Shown piece after piece: positions 8,965-16,125 of a stretch of 64,000 nt of DNA. The notes under the pieces are model-generated. The model had not been told where the DNA came from. It was given only the letters and a program-made list of their open reading frames with translations, and did not search any database. Position 1 is the stretch's first letter. Each line of letters starts with the position of its first letter. This DNA comes from a bacterium. Its GTDB lineage: Bacteria > Bacteroidota > Bacteroidia > B-17B0 > Aurantibacillaceae. The translations under genes were made by a program, and so were the position numbers. The stretch covers positions 124,001 through 188,000 of the forward strand of contig JAQSCW010000002.1 of NCBI GenBank assembly GCA_029945625.1. Reading direction: 5' to 3'.

Positions 8965-10428
8965 ATGAGCAAAACAGACTATTCAATCAGCAAAACATCC
9001 TTCTTAAAGTTTGAGCAATGCCATAAAGCATTTTTCCTTTACAAAAAACACCCTTATTTGCGCGACAAGGTGAGTACCGACAAACGCCTCACCTTCAAAC
9101 GCGGGCATGAGGTGGGGTTTTTTGCCAGAGAATTATTTCCCGGGGGCACAAATGTGGCGGCGTTGAGCAAAAACAGCTCAGAGGCCTTGGTGTTGACGCG
9201 CGAATTGATATTGGCCGGAACGCAGGTGATTTACGAAGCAACATTTGTGTATGAGGGGGTATTGATTATGATAGATATTTTGTGTTTTGAAGAAGAAAAA
9301 TACACGGCATATGAAGTAAAAAGTTCGCTCAAGATTTCGGAAACCTACTTAAAGGATGCGTGCCTGCAATACTACGTGATAAAGCATATTTTGCCCAATC
9401 TGGAGGACCTTTTTCTGGTGACGTTGCACCCCGACTATATACTTGAGAGCCCACTTGATGTAAGAAACCTATTTAGAAAGCGCAGTGTAAAATCGAAGGC
9501 TGAGGAAAATTTTACGTATTTCGAACACCAAATAAAAGAGGCGCATGAGGTAGTGGAAAAAAACGCGATTCCAAACATTGCCATTGGGAAACAGTGCTTT
9601 AAGCCCTATGTGTGCGACTTCTTTGGCACTTGCTGGAAGGATACCAGCCACGAGAATTCGGTTTTTAACCTACCATTTATTGACCGTGGCCAGCTCTTTG
9701 AGTGGCACAACAATGGCCTCCGATTCATAGAGCAGATCAGCGATGACATGATTGTAAAAGACCAATGGATCAAAATCAAAAACTCCTTCGTGGCCGGCAA
9801 AGCCATTGTGAACACTGATAAGATCAGGCAATTTATGGCCAACATCCGAAAACCGGCTATCGCCATGGACATGGAAATTTGGAGTCCGGCTATTCCCCAA
9901 TTACCCGGCGCCCGGTGCTTTGAACAGGTACCTTTTTTGGTTTGTTTTTTTGATGGCGCGGTGCATACGAGTTTTTTTACCGACCATCGACCCGATGGCA
10001 GAGAGGAATTTGCCAGGCAACTCATCCTTCTTTCTTCGGCTTATGAAAGTATTTTGGTGTACGACAAAACCATGGAGGTTTCGGCCATTAATGTTCTCAT
10101 ACAAAAGTTTCCACATTATAAAACCGAGCTCGAAGCACTAAAAAATAAGTTGGCCGATATTTTCGATATCTTCCTGAATTTGCATTATTACCACCCCGAC
10201 TTTAAGAGCAATTTCTCTCTCAAAACGGTTAGTTCGGTGCTTTTGAAGGATGTAAACTATTCCAAGATCACCTCGGGCCTCGAAGCCATGAACTTTTTTG
10301 AACAATACTTGCTCAATGACAATGAATTAGAACGCGATTTGCTAAGGAAGGACCTCACTGATTATTGTAATACCGATTGTACGGCAACATTTGAACTAGC
10401 GGGATTTTTGGCAAGGTTAGGGGAATAA
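8965..10428 (+). CDS. DUF2779 protein: Cas4-like PD-(D/E)XK nuclease joined to an exonuclease-like domain
   Basis: This is a 487-residue protein. The N-terminal half looks like a RecB/Cas4-type PD-(D/E)XK nuclease: D104 in MIDIL, E117-x-K119 in YEVKSS, and a later LQYYVI helix. Four cysteines, C19 plus three in CFKPYVCDFFGTC near residue 215, resemble the Fe-S cluster ligands of Cas4/AddB nucleases. The C-terminal half begins AMDMEIWSPAIPQLPG, the recognisable DUF2779 start of a DEDD-type exonuclease-like fold, and ends LTDYCNTDCTATFEL. Family members are uncharacterised; a role in DNA processing is inference. The gene stands alone, has no CRISPR or helicase neighbour, and ends in a terminator shared with the convergent lipoprotein gene. 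Confidence 0.8.
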   Translation: MSKTDYSISKTSFLKFEQCHKAFFLYKKHPYLRDKVSTDKRLTFKRGHEVGFFARELFPGGTNVAALSKNSSEALVLTRELILAGTQVIYEATFVYEGVLIMIDILCFEEEKYTAYEVKSSLKISETYLKDACLQYYVIKHILPNLEDLFLVTLHPDYILESPLDVRNLFRKRSVKSKAEENFTYFEHQIKEAHEVVEKNAIPNIAIGKQCFKPYVCDFFGTCWKDTSHENSVFNLPFIDRGQLFEWHNNGLRFIEQISDDMIVKDQWIKIKNSFVAGKAIVNTDKIRQFMANIRKPAIAMDMEIWSPAIPQLPGARCFEQVPFLVCFFDGAVHTSFFTDHRPDGREEFARQLILLSSAYESILVYDKTMEVSAINVLIQKFPHYKTELEALKNKLADIFDIFLNLHYYHPDFKSNFSLKTVSSVLLKDVNYSKITSGLEAMNFFEQYLLNDNELERDLLRKDLTDYCNTDCTATFELAGFLARLGE

Positions 10429-10430
10429 AA

Positions 10431-10459
10431 AAACCCTTAACGCCGGGCGCTAAGGGTTT
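10431..10459. terminator. Bidirectional terminator between convergent genes
   Basis: A 9-bp perfect stem, AAACCCTTA at 10431-10439 and TAAGGGTTT at 10451-10459, has a GC-rich inner part. A run of A on the left gives a T-tract on the minus strand. It serves the minus-strand lipoprotein gene and probably the plus-strand DUF2779 gene. Confidence 0.75.
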
Positions 10460-10478
10460 CTTAAGATCGTTGTCTCTC

Positions 10479-10745
10479 TTACTTCTTCTTTCCGCCTTTT
10501 TTGGTAGCAGCCAAAGAATCAGCAACACGTGTAGAGTCAGCAATTCTAGCAGCATTTGCTTCCATAGCCATTTTCTCAGCTTCAGCAGCAGACGCAGCAA
10601 TTGAATCTTGTTTTGCTTTTTCAACAGCAGCAATTGAATCTTGTTTTAATTGTTCGCGTTTTTCCATTTCTTCCTTAGATGGACCGCAAGACACAAATGC
10701 AACTGATAATGCAGCAATAGCAACAATTGATAATACTTTTTTCAT
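10479..10745 (-). CDS. Small Ala/Lys-rich lipoprotein
   Basis: The 88-residue precursor begins MKKVLSIVAIAALS and has a lipobox-like AFVSC with Cys20, so it should be cut by signal peptidase II and anchored as a lipoprotein. The mature part is a charged Ala-rich helix containing the segment KQDSIAA twice, 11 residues apart, and ends in KKGGKKK. No enzymatic domain is present. It could be a periplasmic or outer-membrane spacer, or an abundant structural lipoprotein like those seen in other Bacteroidota; no function is assigned. A perfect TAnnTTTG box and an A-rich, SD-less leader lie upstream, suggesting strong expression. Confidence 0.8.
   Translation of the reverse strand: MKKVLSIVAIAALSVAFVSCGPSKEEMEKREQLKQDSIAAVEKAKQDSIAASAAEAEKMAMEANAARIADSTRVADSLAATKKGGKKK
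10594..10647. repeat. 21-bp direct repeat inside the small lipoprotein gene
   Basis: The 21-nt sequence that begins GCAGCAATTGAATC and ends TTGTTTT occurs at 10594-10614 and again at 10627-10647. The 33-bp offset equals 11 codons, so it repeats the protein segment KQDSIAA in frame. Confidence 0.85.
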
Positions 10746-10776
10746 TTTTCTTTAATTTTATTTTTTAATTCGGGAG

Positions 10777-10784
10777 CAAAAATA
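10777..10784 (-). promoter_or_regulatory. -7 promoter box (TATTTTTG) for the small lipoprotein
   Basis: The minus strand reads TATTTTTG, an exact TAnnTTTG match, 31 nt before the ATG. The leader is A/T-rich and ends AAAGAAAAATG, as is common for highly translated Bacteroidota genes. Confidence 0.5.
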
Positions 10785-10890
10785 CATTTTTTTTATTTCA
10801 AAATGTAAAAAAACATAAATTTGTTCTGAAATTTTTCATTTTTCTTACTAGTTTTAGACGTAACAAGACAAAATCATCTACTTTTAACAA

Positions 10891-11913
10891 ATGTATCGCC
10901 TTCTCAAATTCTTCCTTTTTCTTTTTAACCCCGAGCGTGCCCATCATCTTACCTTCTTTTTTATTAGAATTCCGGGACTTTCAAAACTAATGAAACTCAG
11001 TGCGGTAAAGGCTCACCCGGCATTGCGTCGGACTGTTTTTGGCCTCGAATTTCAAAATCCGGTGGGATTGGCAGCCGGGCTCGACAAAGACGCCTTGGCC
11101 TTCAATGAACTTGGTGATCTGGGATTCGGTTTTATTGAAATTGGCACTGTGACACCAAAAGCGCAGCCCGGTAACACTAAACCCCGGTTATTTAGGTTGG
11201 TGCAGGACGAAGCCATTATTAACCGTATGGGTTTTAATAACAAAGGAGTTGAGGCCGCAGCACTGAAATTAAGGAAGAGAAAAGACAAGCGCCTTCTCAT
11301 AGGGGGAAATATAGGGAAGAACAAGTTGACTCCAAATGAAAAAGCTGTTGACGATTATGTGTTTTGTTTTGAAGCCCTGTTTGAGGTGGTGGATTATTTT
11401 GTGGTAAATGTGTCTTCTCCAAATACCCCAAACCTCAGAGAACTGCAGGAAAAAGAGCCCCTGACACGGCTGCTAAAAACACTCCAGGACCTAAATACTC
11501 GAAAAAGTAAACCTAAACCCATCTTATTGAAAATAGCTCCCGACCTCACCAATTCGCAGTTGAACGACATCATTGATATTGTTGCAACTACGGGTATTGC
11601 GGGAATAATAGCCACCAATACCACTGTTAGCAGAGAGGGGTTAAGCTACGACCAAAAAACGATTGAAACCTTTGGCGCCGGTGGTTTGAGTGGAAAACCC
11701 CTACGGAAAAGAAGCACTGAAGTGATCCGGTATCTGAAGGAGACCTCCAAAAACGCGTTCCCAATTATTGGTGTTGGCGGCATTCATAGTGCGGAGGATG
11801 CTATTGAAAAACTGGAAGCAGGGGCCGATCTCATTCAACTCTATACCGGGTTCATTTATGAAGGCCCCTTACTTATTAAAAAGATCAATAACAGACTGTT
11901 GGCTACATCATGA
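10891..11913 (+). CDS. pyrD: Quinone-dependent dihydroorotate dehydrogenase (class 2)
   Basis: This 340-residue FMN enzyme oxidises dihydroorotate to orotate in pyrimidine synthesis and passes electrons to quinone. Visible signatures are [12 protein letters not shown] near residue 55, the [20 protein letters not shown] segment, the NRMGFNNKG segment, [14 protein letters not shown] with the class 2 catalytic Ser, and the C-terminal [12 protein letters not shown] phosphate-binding loop. An N-terminal amphipathic helix ([12 protein letters not shown]) fits membrane association of class 2 enzymes. The stop overlaps the ATG of the next gene (ATGA), so the two are translationally coupled. Confidence 0.97.
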   Translation: MYRLLKFFLFLFNPERAHHLTFFFIRIPGLSKLMKLSAVKAHPALRRTVFGLEFQNPVGLAAGLDKDALAFNELGDLGFGFIEIGTVTPKAQPGNTKPRLFRLVQDEAIINRMGFNNKGVEAAALKLRKRKDKRLLIGGNIGKNKLTPNEKAVDDYVFCFEALFEVVDYFVVNVSSPNTPNLRELQEKEPLTRLLKTLQDLNTRKSKPKPILLKIAPDLTNSQLNDIIDIVATTGIAGIIATNTTVSREGLSYDQKTIETFGAGGLSGKPLRKRSTEVIRYLKETSKNAFPIIGVGGIHSAEDAIEKLEAGADLIQLYTGFIYEGPLLIKKINNRLLATS

Positions 11914-12767
11914 TCAAAATAACCGAGTGTCCGAGAGATGCCATGCAGGGCATCAAACAAATTATTCCTACCACATTAAAAGTAGAATACATCAATCAAC
12001 TCCTGCGTTGCGGATTCGACACCCTTGATTTTGGGAGTTTTGTGAGTGAGAAGGCCATTCCGCAAATGCGGGATACGGAAGAAGTATTAAAAAATCTTGA
12101 TCTAAGCACTTCTCAAAGCAAGTTGTTAGCAATTATTGCTAATGTACGGGGTGCCCAACAAGCATGCAGTTTTGAGGAAATTAGCTACCTGGGTTTTCCT
12201 TTTTCAATCTCTGAAACCTTTCAGCAAAGAAACACCAATTCTACTATTGAAGAATCGCTCAAGAGGGTCGAAGAAATCCATTTGCTTTGCGTAAAACAAA
12301 ACAAACAGTTGTTGGTGTATATTTCCATGGCCTTCGGAAATCCTTATGGAGACGAATGGCATCCGGATATCGCCATAAATTGGTGTCACCGCCTTCATCA
12401 ACTGGGCATTAACTATCTTTCCCTGGCCGATACCACAGGCTCATCCACCCCGCAAAGCATCACACAACTTTTCTCAGCCATCCAACCCCTGTCAGAACAA
12501 ATTCAGGTGGGAGCTCACTTGCATTCCACGAGAGAAAAATCGGCCAAAAAATTACAGGCTGCCTACGAGAGTGGTTGTCGCAGTTTTGATGTGGCCATCC
12601 ATGGTTTTGGGGGTTGTCCCATGGCAACCGAAGAGCTTACGGGAAACATTGCCACCGAAGAACTCGAACTTTTTGCTGCCCAACATCAACTTACACTCCG
12701 GTTAAATACGGCCGAATTGCTCAAAAGCTACGAACTGAGTTGGAAGATTTTTAATAAGTACCACTGA
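11910..12767 (+). CDS. Hydroxymethylglutaryl-CoA lyase
   Basis: The 285-residue protein is of the HMGL/DRE-TIM metallolyase family. It has [10 protein letters not shown] at the N-terminus (the catalytic Arg and the Asp metal ligand of the usual PRDGLQ motif), [11 protein letters not shown] in the middle, HLHSTRE metal-ligand histidines, and the Cys-containing [19 protein letters not shown] loop typical of HMG-CoA lyases. The enzyme splits HMG-CoA into acetoacetate and acetyl-CoA in leucine and ketone-body breakdown. It is slightly short compared with ~300-residue relatives. The start overlaps the pyrD stop by 4 bp; no metabolic link between the two is known to me, so the pairing may only be co-expression. 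Confidence 0.88.
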   Translation: MIKITECPRDAMQGIKQIIPTTLKVEYINQLLRCGFDTLDFGSFVSEKAIPQMRDTEEVLKNLDLSTSQSKLLAIIANVRGAQQACSFEEISYLGFPFSISETFQQRNTNSTIEESLKRVEEIHLLCVKQNKQLLVYISMAFGNPYGDEWHPDIAINWCHRLHQLGINYLSLADTTGSSTPQSITQLFSAIQPLSEQIQVGAHLHSTREKSAKKLQAAYESGCRSFDVAIHGFGGCPMATEELTGNIATEELELFAAQHQLTLRLNTAELLKSYELSWKIFNKYH

Positions 12768-12841
12768 TATTTCGTAAATTTCTTGCGCAGATGCTGCAGA
12801 GATGTGTATCTTCAAAACAGTAATCCTAAGTCTTAATTGCT

Positions 12842-13699
12842 TTGAAAAAGAACTTCTCATTAAGTGTTATTGTTTTTTTGGCCCTCACCTGTAATTCTCA
12901 AAATGAGTTTGATAAATACGGCCCTTATGGATCAACGGTTTATAAAGATCTAAAAGAAGCCTTGAAGATTCAGAAAATGGTGTATAAGATGGATCTTAGT
13001 TATCAAGTTCTTGATCCCAAACTATACGAGCGTTTATCTGAACTCAGCGATTTACAGGCTTTGAAACTGAGTGGTAACAAACTGGTGGATTTTCCTGCCA
13101 ATTTTGAGAAACTTTTCAATCTTGTTTATTTTGCCTCCTACAATAACAAATTCAGGGGCTTTCCCCCTAATCTGAAACCCTTTCACAACCTGCAATACCT
13201 CGAGTTGCAGCATACAGTGATTGACAGTATTCCGGCACAGATCGCTTTTTTGAATAAGTTGCAGAGTTTTAAGTTTGGGAACACCGACGATACACTGCAT
13301 TTTCCCTCTACACTGGTATACCTTAAGAACTTAAAAGACCTTAGTTTGGAGAATTGCATTTTAGACAGTTTGCCCGCAGCTGTTTTTAAGCTCCCCGGAC
13401 TCTATTATCTCAACTTATCAAATACCAATACCTATTATTTAAGTAAACATTTCGAACGACTCCCAAATTTGGAAGTACTAATTGTAGAGAACAATCACCT
13501 GTCGAAGATTCCGTTTGACATTTATAAAGCTCAGAAACTACGGGTAGTGTCATTTCGAGGGAACCACCTCACTCATATTCCCGAAAGTATGTCGCAACTC
13601 GAAAATCTGACCATTCTTGATTTGCGTGGCAACTTGATTGATGAGGAAGAAATTGAGAAGTTACGCGTTCTATTACCCGGTTGCCAGGTTAAATTTTAA
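12842..13699 (+). CDS. Exported leucine-rich repeat protein
   Basis: The 285-residue protein begins with a TTG codon (TTG AAA AAG), followed by a hydrophobic signal segment ending near LTCNSQN. The Cys there could be a lipidation site, although Thr before it is not ideal for a lipobox. From about residue 55 to the end run roughly nine leucine-rich repeats of ~23 residues (LxxLxxLxLxxNxLxxFPxx type), similar to those of ribonuclease inhibitor-like and Ras-suppressor-like proteins. LRR solenoids bind proteins; the target is unknown. No catalytic domain is attached. The 3' end overlaps the convergent M23 gene by 11 bp, so the two mRNAs are complementary at their ends. Confidence 0.85.
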   Translation: MKKNFSLSVIVFLALTCNSQNEFDKYGPYGSTVYKDLKEALKIQKMVYKMDLSYQVLDPKLYERLSELSDLQALKLSGNKLVDFPANFEKLFNLVYFASYNNKFRGFPPNLKPFHNLQYLELQHTVIDSIPAQIAFLNKLQSFKFGNTDDTLHFPSTLVYLKNLKDLSLENCILDSLPAAVFKLPGLYYLNLSNTNTYYLSKHFERLPNLEVLIVENNHLSKIPFDIYKAQKLRVVSFRGNHLTHIPESMSQLENLTILDLRGNLIDEEEIEKLRVLLPGCQVKF

Positions 13700-14660
13700 G
13701 GCGCTGGCCAATTCTAAGTGTTGTGGTTGGCCTAATATGATTTTTGATGCAAAGCGACTTTATAGTGGTTTTGCTTTTTCGTGCAATAGCGCCTAATGTA
13801 TCTCCATTTTTTACTCTGTACGTGGTGCCTTTAGGAATGTAATATTTGCCGTTTTTGCCGCGCACCATACCCATGTCGCTCTTGTAGCGGGTATGCAAGG
13901 CCCTTAAGTCATACTTATTCTCCACATCGGCTTTTCTCAGGGTAAATGTGGAAGACTTGAGGTCTCCCTTTTCATAGTCAATAAAATCTTGAGTGTCAAG
14001 TGCCTGACCTAGGTACCGGATTTCAAAATGTAAATGACTTCCATAGGAGCGGCCCGTATTTCCACCCAAACCAAGAATTGAACCAGCCGCTACAACGTCG
14101 CCCGATTGCACTAGGATCTTAGAAAGATGAGCATATACCGTTTCAAGGCCGTTTTTATGGCGCACAATCACACAATTTCCATACCCGTGAAATGGTTTTG
14201 CCACCCGCACCATGCCATCAAAGGAAGATACCACGGTATCACCGGTTTCGAGGTTAATATCGGTACCATAATGAGGTCGGTATTTCCGCCATCCGAATAA
14301 ACTGGTTAAAGGTCCGCGAAATGGCATTACAAAACAATTATCGGTAGGTCCGGTGAGTTCAATCACCACGCTGTCTTCTTTAAAAGCTTCGTTGAATTTG
14401 TAGGGGTGAGCTACATCGGTATCCCAACTGGTGTAAAGATCATGACTTGGGAAAAAAAACTGAGTCGTGTCGGCACTTTCGTCCCCTTCTTCAGCTCCTA
14501 TAGCAACTGGGTCAACCACAAATTTAGTGGTATCTTCCCTTTTAGCTTTTGCCTTTTTGTCATCACCCGGCTTTTTTTCATCGGGAAACGCATAAAAGGA
14601 GGCACTAACATTAGCCGAACTAATGCAAAGTATTGATAATATGATAATTAACTTTTTCAA
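13689..14660 (-). CDS. M23 peptidoglycan endopeptidase with C-terminal LysM domain
   Basis: The 323-residue protein starts at a TTG codon (TTG AAA AAG), giving a clear signal peptide MKKLIIILSILCISSANVSA. After a charged linker with many Lys/Asp, an M23 (lysostaphin/NlpD-like) domain spans about 120-225, with HYGTDI and GSHLHFEIR supplying the zinc ligands. A LysM motif at about 278-323 (YRVKNGDTLGAIARKSKTT) binds glycan. It should cut or regulate cutting of peptidoglycan cross-links in the periplasm. All expected M23 ligands are present, so it may be active rather than an EnvC/NlpD-like activator. An AATCTTTG box lies 15 nt upstream. Confidence 0.93.
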   Translation of the reverse strand: MKKLIIILSILCISSANVSASFYAFPDEKKPGDDKKAKAKREDTTKFVVDPVAIGAEEGDESADTTQFFFPSHDLYTSWDTDVAHPYKFNEAFKEDSVVIELTGPTDNCFVMPFRGPLTSLFGWRKYRPHYGTDINLETGDTVVSSFDGMVRVAKPFHGYGNCVIVRHKNGLETVYAHLSKILVQSGDVVAAGSILGLGGNTGRSYGSHLHFEIRYLGQALDTQDFIDYEKGDLKSSTFTLRKADVENKYDLRALHTRYKSDMGMVRGKNGKYYIPKGTTYRVKNGDTLGAIARKSKTTIKSLCIKNHIRPTTTLRIGQRLKI

Positions 14661-14850
14661 AATTACTGCAGATTACAAAGATTGCATAAATCGCAAATAC
14701 GGCAAACCCTCCTACCCAAATAAGAGCCTAAGTTATTAACAATTTTGGTTTTTTTAAGAGTTTTGGCCTGTTTCATCGCTCGCTTTTGTAATAAGACAGG
14801 TTTTTGGGTAGTTACCCCCAATTTGATGGCAAATTGTTTGCCTTTGACCT

Positions 14851-15348
14851 TTAATTAGACGGAAACTCGAATCGCAGTTCTTTTTCGGGACAATTCACTT
14901 TTGAACTCTTTTTTGCACCATTTACCTCTAGTTGCACAATATTTGACTGATCTTTTATGAAGTCATATAATATGGAATTGTGTACTAGTATTTCTGTGGG
15001 AAAGGGGCAATTGTTCACTTGAACATACGACCAAATTGCCTCCTCTTCGTGCTCAAATCCCAACAGTTCATAAGAGTACTTCTTTTTATTAATAGTCAAA
15101 CTCAGGTGTTTTTCGAGATAATTCAACAGTATTTGTTTCAGTTTCAGGCTGTCTTTGGGATGGATGAGGTCAACCGGTGCACCGGTGGTTTTCCGAAGTG
15201 CGTTTTCCAAATCACTCGTAAAAATCTTCACATAACCCTGCAAGGCTCGCTCCTTTGGGTTGAATTTGAGGTCGGTCACACTCAGATAGAACGGGTGTCC
15301 AAATGACGTCATACAGAAAAGGGCCGCCAGTAAAAATAGTTTGTTCAT
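14851..15348 (-). CDS. DUF6702-family exported protein
   Basis: The 165-residue protein starts MNKLFLLAALFCMTSFGHPF, a signal peptide cleaved near the Gly-His. The body, beginning FYLSVTDLKFNPKERALQGYVKIFTSDLE, matches the DUF6702 family of Bacteroidota, small predicted beta-rich periplasmic proteins of unknown function. It is divergent from the HupE/UreJ gene, with the M1 peptidase beyond it; to my knowledge this trio recurs in Bacteroidota, hinting at a shared envelope or metal-related job, which is inference. A perfect TAACTTTG promoter box lies 16 nt upstream. Confidence 0.82.
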   Translation of the reverse strand: MNKLFLLAALFCMTSFGHPFYLSVTDLKFNPKERALQGYVKIFTSDLENALRKTTGAPVDLIHPKDSLKLKQILLNYLEKHLSLTINKKKYSYELLGFEHEEEAIWSYVQVNNCPFPTEILVHNSILYDFIKDQSNIVQLEVNGAKKSSKVNCPEKELRFEFPSN

Positions 15349-15364
15349 GTAATCTATACCTGAG

Positions 15365-15372
15365 CAAAGTTA
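15365..15372 (-). promoter_or_regulatory. -7 promoter box (TAACTTTG) for the DUF6702 gene
   Basis: The minus strand reads TAACTTTG, an exact TAnnTTTG match, 16 nt before the ATG at 15348. Confidence 0.55.
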
Positions 15373-15537
15373 ATGCAATAATTGAGCGAATGGCGCCAAT
15401 TAGTTGTACACGATTTCCCGAATTTAGACCCGACCAAATTCTTTTTCTTTACTTTACAAAAAAAAGCAAGTTTCCAAACAGAGCTGAATCTGTTTTAAGG
15501 TCAACCGAACCTTTGGGGCCTGCCTGTTTTGAAAAGG

Positions 15538-16125
15538 ATGAACGAGTTCATGGTATGGTTTGGCACGGGCATGGCGCATATCCTCAGCATGGGTGCTTAT
15601 GATCATATACTGTTTGTGACTTTGTTAGTGACCACATTTGCATTTCGCGACTGGCAGAAATTGCTTCTTGTAATTACGGCTTTTACAGTCGGACATTCCA
15701 TCTCTTTGGCAATTAGCACCCTTGGCTTCATTCGGATCTCGGCCCCACTTATTGAAGCATTAATTGCCACTACGGTGCTCGTGTCCTCCATTTATGCTAT
15801 TTTAAGCTGCAAGAAGCCCGACACGATGAAGTTATGGACGTTTGCCGCCGCCGTGGCATTTTTTGGTCTTATACACGGGCTCGGATTTTCCTTCCTTTTA
15901 AAAGCCATGTTGGGAAAAGAACAAAGCGTTTTTTTACCGCTCCTGTATTTTAACCTGGGATTAGAGTTAGGTCAGCTTATTATTGTACTTGTAGTTTTAG
16001 TATTTTCCTTACTTTTAGTCAAATTAATAAAATTATCACTCACTTCTTACAAACTCATCATCGCATGCTCAATTGCATTTATTGCCGCAAAAATCACCCT
16101 CGAACGTTTTTTGGAACTGTATTAG
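15538..16125 (+). CDS. HupE/UreJ-family membrane protein
   Basis: The protein has about 195 residues with five or six transmembrane helices. It shows conserved histidines typical of HupE/UreJ: AYDHILFV in the first helix, GHSISLAI in the third and LIHGLGFSFLL in the fourth. HupE/UreJ proteins are proposed nickel/cobalt or hydrogenase/urease accessory permeases. No hydrogenase or urease gene is visible here, so the substrate is open. The ATG at 15538 is chosen; a TTG three codons upstream (15529, TTG AAA AGG) is an equally plausible start in view of other TTG starts in this window. Its 3' end overlaps the M1 peptidase gene. Confidence 0.85.
   Translation: MNEFMVWFGTGMAHILSMGAYDHILFVTLLVTTFAFRDWQKLLLVITAFTVGHSISLAISTLGFIRISAPLIEALIATTVLVSSIYAILSCKKPDTMKLWTFAAAVAFFGLIHGLGFSFLLKAMLGKEQSVFLPLLYFNLGLELGQLIIVLVVLVFSLLLVKLIKLSLTSYKLIIACSIAFIAAKITLERFLELY

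Noticed and set aside
9606-10025. 139-codon minus-strand frame inside the DUF2779 gene
   Set aside because: It lies antisense to a well-supported coding region and has no motif; it is a shadow frame.
8965-10428. A Cas4 gene of a CRISPR system
   Set aside because: The nuclease half is Cas4-like, but the protein is a DUF2779 fusion and no repeat-spacer array or cas gene occurs in the window.
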